Shown: positions 43,706-53,181, counted from the stretch's first letter. The stretch is 64,000 nt of DNA from Pseudomonas synxantha BG33R (GCF_000263715.2 NZ_CM001514.1:2962936-3026935), one strand, 5' to 3'. A program made the numbers and translations. Notes: a model not told the origin generated them from the sequence alone.

Positions 43706-45985
43706 GTGATTATTTCCAACGGGTTGTCCAGAGTCTGCGTGGCAGGGGTGTTGCTGGGGCTGAGCTTTGCAGCTTCGGCGCGCGAGCATGTGGCTCAGGC
43801 GTCGGCCGATATCCGCCGTACCACTTACGGCGTGCCACATATCCGCGCCAATGACGAGCGTGGCCTGGGCTTTGGCATCGGTTACGCGTATGCCCAGGAC
43901 AACCTGTGCCTGCTGGCCAATGAAGTGGTCACGGTGAACGGCGAGCGCGCGCGCTATTTCGGCCCCGAGCAGGCCACCCTGGAGGAACGCAACAATCTCG
44001 CCAGCGATGTGTTTTTTACCTGGCTCAATACACCCGGCGCGGTGCAGGCATTCTGGCGTGCGCAGACCCCGCAGATCCGCCAGCGTATCGAAGGCTACGT
44101 GGCCGGCTATAACCGCTATTTGAAGGAGCAGGGCGCACCTGCACAATGCCAGGCGGCGTGGGTACGACCGTTGGTTAAAGAGGATCTGGTCAAACTGACG
44201 CGCCGGTTGCTGGTAGAAGGTGGCATCGGTCAGTTCGCCGAAGCCTTGGTGGGCGCCACGCCACCCCAAGCCATCGCCGGTGTGCAACCCGGCGCGCAGG
44301 CATTTGCACAGGCCGCCGCGCATCAGCAACGCTTCAGCCTCGACCGGGGCAGTAATGCCGTCGCGGTGGGGCGTGATCGTTCTTTCAATGGCCGTGGGAT
44401 GTTGCTGGCCAACCCGCATTTCCCATGGGTGGGTGGCATGCGTTTCTACGAAATGCACCTGACCATCCCCGGCCAGCTGGATGTAATGGGTGCCGCACTG
44501 CCAGGGTTACCCGTGGTGAATATCGGCTTCAACCAGCATGTGGCGTGGACGCATACCGTGGACACCTCCAAGCACTTCACCCTGTACCGGCTGACCCTGG
44601 ACCCCAAGGATTCCACGCGCTATATGCTTGACGGCAAGTCCGTTGCTCTGGATAAAACCACGCTGACCGTGCAGGTCAAACAGGCCGATGGCAGCCTCAA
44701 AGACGTTGCCCACACCGTCTACAGTTCGCAGTTCGGCCCCGTGGTGCAATGGCCCGGCAAGCTGGACTGGGACAACAAGTACGCCTTCAGCCTGCGCGAC
44801 GCGAACCTGGGCAACGACCGCGTGCTGCAACAGTGGCACGCCATGAATCGTGCGGGCAGCATCACTGAGCTGCAAACTGCGGTGCACACCTTTCAGGGCA
44901 TCCCATGGGTCAACACCCTGGCTGCCGATGATCAGGGCCAGAGCCTGTACATGAACCTGTCGGTCGTACCCAACGTCAGCGCTGCCAAACTGGCGCAATG
45001 CAGCGACCCACGGGCCGGCCTGCAAATGATCATGCTCGACGGCAGCCGCAGTGCATGCGCCTGGGACATTGACCCCAAGGCTGCGCAAGCAGGGATCTTC
45101 CCGGCGGCGCAGTTGCCGCAGCTGCAACGCACCGACTATGTACAGCACTCCAACGACTCCGCCTGGATGGCCAACCCCAAGGCGCCGCTGAGCGGGTTCT
45201 CGCCGGTGATCAGCCAGGACAACATCGGCCTGAGTCCACGCGCACGTTTCGCCCTGCAACGCCTGCAATCCCTGGACAAACAGCCGATCAGCGTCAGCGA
45301 CCTGCAAAATATGGTCATGGACAACGAGGTGTACCTGGCGGGCCAAGTCATGCCGGACCTGCTCGATTTTTGCGCCAACCAACTCGGCACCGACGCCGCC
45401 GCGCTCCAGCCACTGTGCACCAGCCTGAAAGCCTGGGACCGGCGCGCCAACCTCGACAGCGGCATCGGCCTGGTGCACTTCATCAACCTGATGCAGCACC
45501 TGCAGCAAACTCCCGACGCCTGGCGTGTCGCCTTCGACCCGGCCCACCCCCTGACCACGCCCCGCGGCCTCGCCATTGATCGCGCGCCGGTGGCCACCGC
45601 CCTGCGTGAAGCCATGCTGGCCTCCAGCGCAGACGTCAACCAACTCGGCCTGAGCCGTTGGGGTGAGATCCAGGTCAGCGGCCAAACCCCCATCCACGGC
45701 GGGCCGCAAGAGCTGGGTATCTACAACGCCATGCAAACCGTGCCCCGCGCCGACGGCAAACGCGAGGTCGTCAGCGGCACCAGCTACCTGCAAATCGTCA
45801 CCTTTGATAACAACGGCCCCAACGCAGTCGGCGTGCTGGCGTTCTCCGAATCCAGCAACCCGGCGTCCCCTTACTCAAAGGACCAGACTCAAGCCTTCTC
45901 CGAGAAAAAACTGCGCCCGTTGCCGTTCACCGACGCTCAGATCAAGGCCGATCCGCAGTACCAACTCCACACCGTGAAGGAGTAG
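43706..45985 (+). CDS. pvdQ: PvdQ-type acylase (pyoverdine maturation / AHL acylase)
   Basis: The 759-residue Ntn-hydrolase has a signal peptide (MIISNGLSRV ... FAASA), then the alpha subunit (DIRRTTYGVPHIRANDERGL). The self-cleavage site is DRG|SNAVAVG, where Ser216 becomes the N-terminal nucleophile of the beta subunit. The match to P. aeruginosa PvdQ as I recall it is extensive (LLANPHFPW, GLPVVNIGF, GIPWVNTLAAD). It removes the acyl chain of the pyoverdine precursor in the periplasm and can cleave long-chain N-acyl homoserine lactones. The GTG at 43706 is the chosen start; an ATG at 43643 is possible. No other pvd genes are in the window. Confidence 0.9.
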   Translation: MIISNGLSRVCVAGVLLGLSFAASAREHVAQASADIRRTTYGVPHIRANDERGLGFGIGYAYAQDNLCLLANEVVTVNGERARYFGPEQATLEERNNLASDVFFTWLNTPGAVQAFWRAQTPQIRQRIEGYVAGYNRYLKEQGAPAQCQAAWVRPLVKEDLVKLTRRLLVEGGIGQFAEALVGATPPQAIAGVQPGAQAFAQAAAHQQRFSLDRGSNAVAVGRDRSFNGRGMLLANPHFPWVGGMRFYEMHLTIPGQLDVMGAALPGLPVVNIGFNQHVAWTHTVDTSKHFTLYRLTLDPKDSTRYMLDGKSVALDKTTLTVQVKQADGSLKDVAHTVYSSQFGPVVQWPGKLDWDNKYAFSLRDANLGNDRVLQQWHAMNRAGSITELQTAVHTFQGIPWVNTLAADDQGQSLYMNLSVVPNVSAAKLAQCSDPRAGLQMIMLDGSRSACAWDIDPKAAQAGIFPAAQLPQLQRTDYVQHSNDSAWMANPKAPLSGFSPVISQDNIGLSPRARFALQRLQSLDKQPISVSDLQNMVMDNEVYLAGQVMPDLLDFCANQLGTDAAALQPLCTSLKAWDRRANLDSGIGLVHFINLMQHLQQTPDAWRVAFDPAHPLTTPRGLAIDRAPVATALREAMLASSADVNQLGLSRWGEIQVSGQTPIHGGPQELGIYNAMQTVPRADGKREVVSGTSYLQIVTFDNNGPNAVGVLAFSESSNPASPYSKDQTQAFSEKKLRPLPFTDAQIKADPQYQLHTVKE

Positions 45986-45994
45986 GGCAGGCCC

Positions 45995-46043
45995 GCAACC
46001 CCTTGATGCCAGAGCAGAATATTTTTTGAAATCAAGGGGTTGC
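45995..46043. repeat. 13-bp perfect inverted repeat between pvdQ and tRNA-Cys
   Basis: GCAACCCCTTGAT at 45995-46007 and its exact complement ATCAAGGGGTTGC at 46031-46043 are separated by 23 nt. It lies just after the pvdQ stop, but no T-run follows the stem. The right arm overlaps the possible -35 box of the tRNA-Cys promoter. Confidence 0.7.
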
Positions 46044-46068
46044 AGGCATAGGCAAATGAGTACATAAT
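46040..46068 (+). promoter_or_regulatory. Candidate sigma-70 promoter for tRNA-Cys
   Basis: TTGCAG at 46040-46045 and CATAAT at 46063-46068 are separated by 17 nt. The pattern is typical of Pseudomonas tRNA promoters (an ATCAAGGGGTTG-type context). The tRNA starts about 130 nt downstream, so a long leader or a second promoter is implied. Confidence 0.4.
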
Positions 46069-46199
46069 GGCGCCCATCGAACGCAATGAAGCATTAAAAA
46101 CTTCAATGTATTCAATGAGTTAGAGTATAGGCAAGCTTCACATAGCCCACTCAAGTTTGTATGCGGTGAATGTCAGCGACAAGGACATTGATCGTTTGA

Positions 46200-46273
46200 G
46201 GCCGAGTAGCAAAATGGTTATGCAGCGGATTGCAAATCCGCCTACGCCGGTTCGATTCCGACCTCGGCCTCCA
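46200..46273 (+). tRNA. tRNA-Cys (anticodon GCA)
   Basis: The 74-nt sequence pairs GGCCGAG with CTCGGCC as acceptor stem. It has the anticodon loop GATTGCAAATC reading GCA, the T-loop GGTTCGATTCC and an encoded TCCA end. Few alternatives fit. It is a single tRNA gene followed by a strong terminator. Confidence 0.96.
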
Positions 46274-46282
46274 CTCTTAGAA

Positions 46283-46313
46283 ACCCCGTAGATTAACGTC
46301 TACGGGGTTTTTT
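46283..46313 (+). terminator. Rho-independent terminator of tRNA-Cys
   Basis: A 10-bp stem (ACCCCGTAGA / TCTACGGGGT) with loop TTAACG is followed by a run of six T. It begins ten bases after the tRNA. The T-run is also the first part of the 20-bp direct repeat at 46309-46328. Confidence 0.92.
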
Positions 46314-46328
46314 ATTGCCTGTGATTTG
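46309..46328 (+). repeat. Direct repeat, left copy (possible attL)
   Basis: TTTTTATTGCCTGTGATTTG is identical to 53182-53201. It starts in the T-run of the tRNA-Cys terminator. A perfect 20-bp match in a 64-kb window is unlikely by chance. Together the two copies bracket a 6.9-kb anomalous segment, as att sites would. Confidence 0.65.
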
Positions 46329-46550
46329 AGAAGTGTTCCGCAACCCTACTCATTGTTGATCGCAATGAGGGGGCAGAACAATGCCAGGGGAGGGTGTGGT
46401 TGGCCTTTTGCTCCAGCAGATTGATCCATGTCGAAAGCAGCCTCCAACTCCCCCCAGCCCTGTATACAACGGAGGGGAAAGAGAGAAAGTTCGGTTCTCA
46501 TGCAGGCCAGCGCTTCGTTTGCTCAGATGGAACTCGACCGTAGTCTGAAG

Positions 46551-47525
46551 TTAGTCTGAGATGACCGCTGGCTGAGTTACGACAGGTCGGCGTCTTTCTG
46601 CCTCGTCGACGATCAGTGCGATGGTTTTTCTGGCGATGGGTGACAACGTGCGGCCGGCATGAAACACGATGGTTTCCGGGATATAGCGCAGATGTGTGGG
46701 GATCGCGGGCTGGATTTTTTGGATTAGATCAATCAGCACCCCACTCCCCAGATCAGGCGCTAGCCAAGATTGCCAAGTGAGCAGTAGGGCGTCGCTAGTC
46801 AGCGTGGCCTGACGCAGGCAGTTCAGCTCATTGCACACCAATGTCCACGGCAGCAGTGTCGTCGAGGGCATTCCGAACAGCGCCCGGGCGTGCACGTCGT
46901 CCGTGGTCACGGCAGCCCACGGGTAGGCGAGTAGCTGCTGATACGTCACTGGCTCGACCTGTCGAGCCAGTGGGTGCTCATGGCGACAGAAGATAGAGGC
47001 CGGTTGTGGCGGCAAACTCCGAACGTCAAAGCGTGGGTCCACCCCCTGTTCGACCCGCACGCTCGCTACGACAAACTCGATGTCTTCCCGTGCCAGTTGG
47101 TTGGCCAGGTGATGCCAGTAATTGACCTCAGGGGTCACCACCAGCTTGGGCGAACTCTTGCGCAAGGCCAGCAGCACGTTGGGAAGGGTGGTGTTGGCGG
47201 TCATCATGCCGACGCCGAAGTTGAGTTCACCTCCCTGCCCCCCGGCGATGTCGCTGGCCTCCGCGACCAGCTTGTCGGCGCACGCCAGCATCTCGCGTGC
47301 CCGAGCAATGAGCTGGTGACCGGCGAATGTCAGCGTCACTGAACGGGTGTCCCGATCAAACAGGCGTACCCTCAGGTCTTTTTCCAGCGACTGGATGCTA
47401 CGGCTGAACGCCGTCTGCGAAAGATGGGCTCGCTCTGCGGCCCGGGAGAAGTGTAGTTCCTCTCCAAGCAAGACCAGGTGACGAATTCGCTTCAAGTCAA
47501 TTAAGTCGCTCAATGCATCAATCAC
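46551..47525 (-). CDS. LysR-family transcriptional regulator
   Basis: The 324-residue protein has a LysR N-terminal winged helix (LHFSRAAERAHLSQTAFSRS, IQSLEKDLRVRLFDRDTR) and a substrate-binding domain. The start is a GTG at 47523-47525. The preceding AAGA is too close to be a good Shine-Dalgarno, so the start is uncertain; TTG 47511-47513 is possible. It is divergent from the serine hydrolase at 47826 and likely regulates it. It lies at the left end of the putative island. Confidence 0.85.
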   Translation of the reverse strand: MIDALSDLIDLKRIRHLVLLGEELHFSRAAERAHLSQTAFSRSIQSLEKDLRVRLFDRDTRSVTLTFAGHQLIARAREMLACADKLVAEASDIAGGQGGELNFGVGMMTANTTLPNVLLALRKSSPKLVVTPEVNYWHHLANQLAREDIEFVVASVRVEQGVDPRFDVRSLPPQPASIFCRHEHPLARQVEPVTYQQLLAYPWAAVTTDDVHARALFGMPSTTLLPWTLVCNELNCLRQATLTSDALLLTWQSWLAPDLGSGVLIDLIQKIQPAIPTHLRYIPETIVFHAGRTLSPIARKTIALIVDEAERRRPVVTQPAVISD

Positions 47526-47825
47526 TCTTCATATTTGCATTGGACGGTTGTACCTCACTCCCAGAAACTTCGCCAGAGTTTGCGCTTGGTTGGCAGCCTG
47601 TCCGTTTGCGTTTCGATGTCCTGAAACGATGACGGCCGGCTCAACTTTAAAAAAGAGTGAGACCTTCTCGAAGATCTTCAAAGGCATTCACGATCTGCAA
47701 TTGAGTACAGAGCTCCGTGGTGATCTTGCGGCCTTAGGCCTAATTGGTTGCCGTGAATGGAAAAGGCCTGCCGGCCACCCGATTGCGACGCAATCCGAGT
47801 AATCAAGCGTGCGAAGGAGACAAAC
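47526..47825. other. Intergenic region between divergent LysR and serine hydrolase genes
   Basis: I see no supported gene. A plus-strand open frame at 47548-47802 has no ribosome binding site and an unconvincing composition. The region should hold the promoter and LysR operator for the serine hydrolase gene. A GAAGGAG box at its end serves the hydrolase start. Confidence 0.4.
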
Positions 47826-49145
47826 ATGCAAGTGAAAATAGACGCTCTGCAAACCTTGCTGGGCAGCGCGACCCTGTCATGTTCCCAGGCTCAGGCTGAC
47901 GTCCAGCCGCAGTTCCTCAGTGCCGACGCCAGCGATCCACAGGTCATAGGCTGGATGCAAGGTTCACCGCCGGCGCCGGAAAAGGTCGTGGGGTTCAGCA
48001 GCATCCTGCAGTTCCCGCAGACGCGCTGGTCGTTCTCGCATCTGCGCGAGCTGTTGCCAAGCGTGCAGGTCGCGCGTGGAAAGGGAGCAGCCAGCCCGTT
48101 ACCTCGCGCCGAACGCGAAGACATCGACGCCCTGGTCTTCACTCCACTGGGCAGCGACCGCACTATGACCTGGGAACAGTCATTGAAGGCCAACTACACC
48201 GATGGGATCCTGGTACTGCACCGTGGGCAGGTGGTCTATGAACGCTACTTCGGCGCGTTGACTGATCAGGGCCAGCACATTGCGATGTCGGTCACCAAAT
48301 CTTTTATCGGTACCTTGGGGGCGATGCTGGTCGAGGAAGGTAGTATCGACCCACAGGCGAAGGTCAGCCACTACGTTCTGGAGTTGAAGGACAGTGCATT
48401 TGGCGATGCCACGGTACGCCAGGTAATGGATATGACAGTCGGTGTTCGCTACTCGGAAGACTACGCCGACCCCAAAGCGGAAATCTGGGAGTACTTGCGA
48501 GCCGCCCATATGACGCCGCGGCCGGAGGGGTACGCCGGCGCTACCACGGTGACCGAATACCTGATGAAACTGCGCAAAGAGGGCGAGCACGGTCAGGCCT
48601 TTGCTTACAAGACGGTCAATACTGACGTTTTGTCTTGGGTGATCCAGCGCGCAACGGGGAAACCCATCGCGGTCAATCTACAAGAGCGCATCTGGAGCAA
48701 GCTGGGCGCCGAGCAGGACGCCTACTTGATCGTCGATGAAGTGGGTACCGCGTTTACCGGTGGCGGTTTCAACACCTCGTTGCGCGACTTGGCCCGTTTC
48801 AGCGAGATGATGCGCCTGGACGGCAAGTTTAATGGCCAGCAGATCGTGCCCAAGAGCGTGATCGCGGATATTCGCGGGGGCGCCAGCCAGCAAGACTTCG
48901 CGAAGGCGGGCTATGAGCTACTGCCAAACTGGAGTTATCGCGACATGTGGTGGGTGTCCCACGACACTCATGGCGTCTACTCGGCGCGTGGGCTTCACGG
49001 ACAAAGCATGTATATCGACCCCAAGGCGAAAATGGTCATTGTGCGTTATGCCTCGCATCCCCTGGCTCGCAGTTCGAACTTCGATCCGACTACCTTGCCC
49101 GCCTATCGAGCGGTGGCCAATCACTTGATGACCAACTCACTATAG
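47826..49145 (+). CDS. Serine hydrolase, beta-lactamase/NylB-like family
   Basis: The 439-residue protein starts at ATG 47826 with GAAGGAG upstream. It has the class C-type active-site motif SVTK (S155, K158) in HIAMSVTKSFIGTLGAMLVE and a downstream YKTVNTD that fits the Tyr-x-Asn element. It resembles 6-aminohexanoate-dimer hydrolases and esterases of the beta-lactamase fold rather than true beta-lactamases. The first 25 residues may be a weak signal peptide. The divergent LysR gene is its probable regulator. Confidence 0.85.
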   Translation: MQVKIDALQTLLGSATLSCSQAQADVQPQFLSADASDPQVIGWMQGSPPAPEKVVGFSSILQFPQTRWSFSHLRELLPSVQVARGKGAASPLPRAEREDIDALVFTPLGSDRTMTWEQSLKANYTDGILVLHRGQVVYERYFGALTDQGQHIAMSVTKSFIGTLGAMLVEEGSIDPQAKVSHYVLELKDSAFGDATVRQVMDMTVGVRYSEDYADPKAEIWEYLRAAHMTPRPEGYAGATTVTEYLMKLRKEGEHGQAFAYKTVNTDVLSWVIQRATGKPIAVNLQERIWSKLGAEQDAYLIVDEVGTAFTGGGFNTSLRDLARFSEMMRLDGKFNGQQIVPKSVIADIRGGASQQDFAKAGYELLPNWSYRDMWWVSHDTHGVYSARGLHGQSMYIDPKAKMVIVRYASHPLARSSNFDPTTLPAYRAVANHLMTNSL

Positions 49146-49286
49146 TGCGATGAAAAGCGGTAATAGCAGGCATTGGAGAATGGGCGGCAGTGTTCCGCGA
49201 TGTACCGTTCGCCAATGCTGACTCGTTGATCAGCGCAGGTCTGAACGATTAATTATTTAACTTTTATATTTATACTGGGTGATACT

Positions 49287-50201
49287 GTGGGCTCGCTAAC
49301 TAATCCTCAAAAGCCTAGTTTTAGAAGTCGCGCACTGATAGCCTATCTTTTGTTGATCAGGCGAAAATCAGTTTATGGCTCCTTGGACAAAGTGCTCAAG
49401 AGTTTTCGAAAATCACGAGAGCAGGGTCCTGCAAGACCAACTATTAAAATGCACAAAAAAATCTCTATCGAACTCCAGATAGTTGATGGTATCGAAGTCT
49501 ACAGGCTAGCCCCTAAAAATGACCAAGCAAACTCAAAACATATTTTCTATCTTCATGGTGGTGCTTACGTTTGGCCTATCACATTTTTGCACTGGCGCTT
49601 CCTTCAAACGTTAGTCGAAAGATATGGCTATATTATCATAGTGCCGCTTTATCCTCTTGCACCAGAGACTAAATGTAAAATCGTTATTTTTCGCATGTTG
49701 TCTATATATAAGCTTGCTTGCTTTAACGCTCGATGTCACGCAATGAATGTAATGGGCGATTCAGCTGGCGGCGGCCTTGCAGTTGCCCTCTGCTACGCGT
49801 TGACGGACATCGGATGTATTCAACCTACAAAACTAGTATTGATCTGCCCATGGATGGATGTCACTTTGAGTAACGAGTTGATATCAAGAACGGAGAAGTC
49901 AGATCCAATGCTCTGCGCGAGAGGTTTAAGAGCGGCCGGCATGATGTATGCGGGAGGTCTCGGCACGGACCACGACTACGTAAGCCCGATTAACGGAGAT
50001 CCAGAAAATCTACCTCCGATCCTTATTTTCGCTGGCACGCGCGACATTGCTCACCACGATGCAATCAATTTCTCTGAGAAAACGTTGGCACTCGGAGGTG
50101 AGGTTCAGTTGCATATAGGGCGAGGAATGATTCACGTATGGCCAATCTTCCCGATACCTGAAGCGAAACAAGCCATGGATAAAATAGCTTGTTTCCTTTA
50201 G
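49287..50201 (+). CDS. HSL-type alpha/beta hydrolase (lipase/esterase), AT-rich gene
   Basis: The 304-residue protein has the hormone-sensitive-lipase motifs HGGA (residues 90-93, oxyanion hole) and GDSAGG (157-162, nucleophile Ser). The acid is probably in AGTRDIAHHD and the His in GMIHVWPIF. The start is a GTG at 49287. Base composition is visibly more AT-rich than the surrounding chromosome, with codons such as ATA, TTA and AAA. This suggests transfer from another source. The substrate is unknown. Confidence 0.85.
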   Translation: MGSLTNPQKPSFRSRALIAYLLLIRRKSVYGSLDKVLKSFRKSREQGPARPTIKMHKKISIELQIVDGIEVYRLAPKNDQANSKHIFYLHGGAYVWPITFLHWRFLQTLVERYGYIIIVPLYPLAPETKCKIVIFRMLSIYKLACFNARCHAMNVMGDSAGGGLAVALCYALTDIGCIQPTKLVLICPWMDVTLSNELISRTEKSDPMLCARGLRAAGMMYAGGLGTDHDYVSPINGDPENLPPILIFAGTRDIAHHDAINFSEKTLALGGEVQLHIGRGMIHVWPIFPIPEAKQAMDKIACFL

Positions 50202-50664
50202 CGTTAGTGCGAATGCCAACTGTCAGTTAAATTTGGCGTTCATGCAGGAGGTGGGAAAGTACACGTGAAAAAGTTCATTTTATCGCGGCGTGAGTTTGGC
50301 GCTTTAATGGCGCCCGTGTAGATCGGGTTTTCACCAATCGCTGTACAGCTTCCACATGGAATACCTTAAAGATGATGACTATTCATCGTGCATCGCCGGC
50401 ACCAATTTGGCAGCAATCAAAGAACGCACAGGCATTGTTCGCGTTGCCGATAAGCTTGCCTTTGAGATGCAAAGAGTGAGCGCTTTTAATAAATATCCCC
50501 CTGGCTAAATAGCTTTATTTAGACACTAAGATCTCGCGGCTAACGACGGCATTGAAATTGCGATGCTGACTTCATGCTGCAGAGCGAACGGAGGGCGGTT
50601 CTTCGTAACGTAAAGCACGGTAATTGTAATATATGGTAGGTATCCCAAGCGCGGTAGGTTCGTC
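50202..50664 (+). other. AT-rich intergenic stretch with two very short frames
   Basis: No convincing gene is present in these 463 bases. A GTG frame after GGAGG at about 50264 gives 19 residues (MKKFILSRREFGALMAPV). A frame at 50356-50508 gives 50 residues starting MEYLKDDDYSSCIAGTNLAA, and could be a fragment of a lost gene. I recognise neither. The downstream part should hold the promoter of the DUF481 gene. Confidence 0.4.
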
Positions 50665-51681
50665 ATGCGATTAGCGGCGGTGATGTTGTCGTGCTATGTC
50701 TGCGTGAGCGTTCTTTCACCATGCGCATCTGCGGACAATGTAATGCTGAAAAATGGTGACCATATCAGCGGAGACATTATTTTGATGGAGGGCGCAAATC
50801 TTGTTCTAAGTACGAGTTACGGAGGCGATATAACGATCAGTAAGGACCAGATTCAAACTTTGGAAAGCAAGCAGCCGCTCATGGTAAGGCAAGTGGGCCA
50901 GTTGCAAGGAACGGTTGAATCGATTCGGGCCGGTCCGCGAGGTAATGTGCAGCCTGCTGTAGGCGTTGGTTTGAATTTCGTCGACCTTAATAATATCGAT
51001 CAGATTATGAAACCCCAACCCAACCTCAAGGCTGCAATCTGGAAGGGGAATATTGACCTTGCGCTTCATGCTGAAAAGGTTAAGACAGAGAAGGATAATG
51101 TTAACCTGGCAGCACAAACAAGTTTTGTCAGTGGCCCTTGGCGCCATAGCGCGATTGCTCACGTCCGCGAAGACGACGATGAGGTTGCAAGTACGGCAAA
51201 CTGGAGTGCCGAGTACTCTGTGATTCGTTTCCTCACCGATAGATGGCTTTGGGAAGGCGGCTTGAGTTACAAAAAAGACCAGATCGAAAACCTACAAACT
51301 AGGCGAAAAATTGGCACCGGTCCCGGCTACCAATTCTGGGACGATCAATTAGGCAATCTTACCGTTGTTGCACTGCTAAATCGTATGCGATTCGGGTACT
51401 CAGGCGGTGGCAGTAATACGTTTTACTTCACATCTGCCCGCTGGGACTTCAAACGATATCTAGTCGGAAGAAAGTTTGAATTTTTCACATCGGGTGAGCT
51501 GGGAAGGCCGCTCAGTGATATAGCATACTATGCTTATGACTCTGAGCTAGGTTTGCGCTACAGCGTCACAGAATGGGCTTCCTTAAATTTGAAGTACGAA
51601 CACGCGGTAGTCGCGGGTAAGTCCGATAATAGCAACTTGGACAGTGCTAGATATACAGCCGGTTTTGGTGTGAACTGGTGA
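50665..51681 (+). CDS. DUF481 outer-membrane beta-barrel protein (YdiY-like)
   Basis: The 338-residue protein has a signal peptide (MRLAAVMLSCYVCVSVLSPCASA), then an N-terminal region with NVMLKNGDHISGDIILMEGA, typical of the domain preceding DUF481. Amphipathic strands run to the end, ATAGFGVNW-like (TAGFGVNW). The GC content is low for the host. The function is unknown; family members are outer-membrane proteins, some acid-inducible. Confidence 0.83.
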   Translation: MRLAAVMLSCYVCVSVLSPCASADNVMLKNGDHISGDIILMEGANLVLSTSYGGDITISKDQIQTLESKQPLMVRQVGQLQGTVESIRAGPRGNVQPAVGVGLNFVDLNNIDQIMKPQPNLKAAIWKGNIDLALHAEKVKTEKDNVNLAAQTSFVSGPWRHSAIAHVREDDDEVASTANWSAEYSVIRFLTDRWLWEGGLSYKKDQIENLQTRRKIGTGPGYQFWDDQLGNLTVVALLNRMRFGYSGGGSNTFYFTSARWDFKRYLVGRKFEFFTSGELGRPLSDIAYYAYDSELGLRYSVTEWASLNLKYEHAVVAGKSDNSNLDSARYTAGFGVNW

Positions 51682-51809
51682 TGTATATTTTGGCTGCATC
51701 CACGATGCTGAGGCCGGGCGTACTATTTCCTAGCGGCTTAGATACAAAAATTTAGATCCGCCTATGCAGGCGAGCGATGCCTGTCCATTTCAATATCGGG
51801 AGATGAAGC

Positions 51810-52790
51810 GTGAGTCGTAGCAAAAAAATGTTGGGCTGTGCATTTGTTATTGCAGTGGTGGCAGGGGCGCTCTGGGGGACATGGAAATTTTCATCACCCT
51901 CGGTTCAACCCTTTGCTTCGCTAAGACCGCAAGGCGGTCAAGGATCTCCGGACTTGACGGTGCGTTTTCTGGGGGCTGGCACATTGAGCTTCGATGATGG
52001 GGAGACAGCAATCATGGAGGACGGTTTTTTCTCACGGCCCAGTATTTTTTCGGTGCTACTGACGCCTATACAGCCTAATGAGCAGCGCATCGATGCGAGT
52101 TTGCGCAGCGCTGGCATTTCCAAGCTTGCAGCGATATTCGTCGCGCACTCGCATTACGACCATGTCCTGGACAGTGGCTTGGTGGCTCTCAAAACAGGCG
52201 CTACCGTATTGGGTACAAAATCGACTGCCAACGCCGTTCTGGGTGCCGGATTACCTCCTGAGCGTATCAAGGTAATCAAAGACGGAGATTCTTTTTTGTT
52301 TGGTCAATTTCAAATCAAAGCCTTCGAGACCCCGCATTCACCACATCCCACCTCACCAGGCTTCATAGATCATCCGCTGCACACCCCTGTCCCGGAGGGG
52401 GATTTCAAAGTTGGCGAAAACTTCTCATACCTGATCACTCATGGCAGCCGCCGTCTTCTGGTGATCGCCAGTGGTAATTACAGTCCAGGCAAGTTCAAGG
52501 ATGTCAGGGCAGATGTGGTGTTTCTCGGCATCGGAACTTTAGGTAAACAAACCCCGGAGTTTGTCGCTCAATATTGGCAAGAGACGGTTGTCCAGACGGG
52601 CGCTAAAATCGTGATCCCGATCCATTGGGATAATTTTTTTGAGCCCTTGGACCAACCGTTGACCGCTATGCCGCGCATACTGGACGCTTTCGATCAGAGC
52701 ATGGCCATGTTGCTCCCCCTGGCACAACGGGACGCTGTGAAGGTGCAACTGCCTGTCGCTTTCGCCCCTATCGATCTAGATGCCCGGTAG
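51810..52790 (+). CDS. Metallo-beta-lactamase-fold hydrolase with N-terminal membrane anchor
   Basis: The 326-residue protein has an N-terminal hydrophobic segment (LGCAFVIAVVAGALWGTW) that is probably a signal anchor or leader. The MBL metal motif HSHYDH is at residues 113-118. Later His/Asp ligands are likely in TPHSPH and IPIHWDNFF. The start is a GTG with GGAG upstream. The substrate is unknown. The gene follows DUF481 by 128 bp. Confidence 0.85.
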   Translation: MSRSKKMLGCAFVIAVVAGALWGTWKFSSPSVQPFASLRPQGGQGSPDLTVRFLGAGTLSFDDGETAIMEDGFFSRPSIFSVLLTPIQPNEQRIDASLRSAGISKLAAIFVAHSHYDHVLDSGLVALKTGATVLGTKSTANAVLGAGLPPERIKVIKDGDSFLFGQFQIKAFETPHSPHPTSPGFIDHPLHTPVPEGDFKVGENFSYLITHGSRRLLVIASGNYSPGKFKDVRADVVFLGIGTLGKQTPEFVAQYWQETVVQTGAKIVIPIHWDNFFEPLDQPLTAMPRILDAFDQSMAMLLPLAQRDAVKVQLPVAFAPIDLDAR

Positions 52791-52938
52791 ACATCGAATA
52801 GGCCCGCCACACGGTTGGCCTACGGAAGCCACCGCCAAATTATGAGAACGCAAGGACCTAATTTTCCTGGAGAAATACGGGGGCGTCCAAAAAATAGCCC
52901 TATGTGCTCGCCCTTGTGTCGGTTGCAGGCAGCAGTAA

Positions 52939-53172
52939 TCAGCCGATGCCGAGTTGTGGGAGAAACCCGGCGCCAGTCACCAGGATGTTGTTGCGTCCAT
53001 GTTGGCGTGTGGTGAAAAGAATGGCTCCGGCGTTGATCCCAAGGCCAGCTTCCAAGAGATGGCCCAGCGATTTGTATGTATGAAGCGTGCGGGCTATACC
53101 CGGCGTGACGGTTTTGACATCTGTGCATTGCACCCCAAGGAGCCGTTGAAGGCCTGTGAGTCGGCGCAATGA
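52939..53172 (+). pseudogene. Remnant of a small lipoprotein gene
   Basis: After a TAA at 52936-52938 the frame reads SADAELWEKPGASHQDVVAS and continues through MLACGEKNGSGVD ... FVCMKRAGYTRRDGFDICAL to a stop at 53170-53172. The Cys-spaced pattern (ACGE, FVCMKRAGY, DICAL, KACE) is that of small Pseudomonas lipoproteins. The expected N-terminal leader (LALVSVAG) is visible just upstream but in another frame and preceded by a stop. The gene is therefore frameshifted and truncated. It abuts the right-hand direct repeat at 53182. Confidence 0.55.
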
Positions 53173-53181
53173 GGCCACGGA

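Noticed and set aside
44507..45793. Minus-strand frame of 428 codons opposite pvdQ
   Set aside because: pvdQ has the cleavage site and full-length similarity. The antisense frame has shadow-type composition.
47548..47802. Plus-strand frame of 84 codons between the LysR and serine hydrolase genes
   Set aside because: There is no ribosome binding site, the composition is unconvincing, and it occupies the expected regulatory region.
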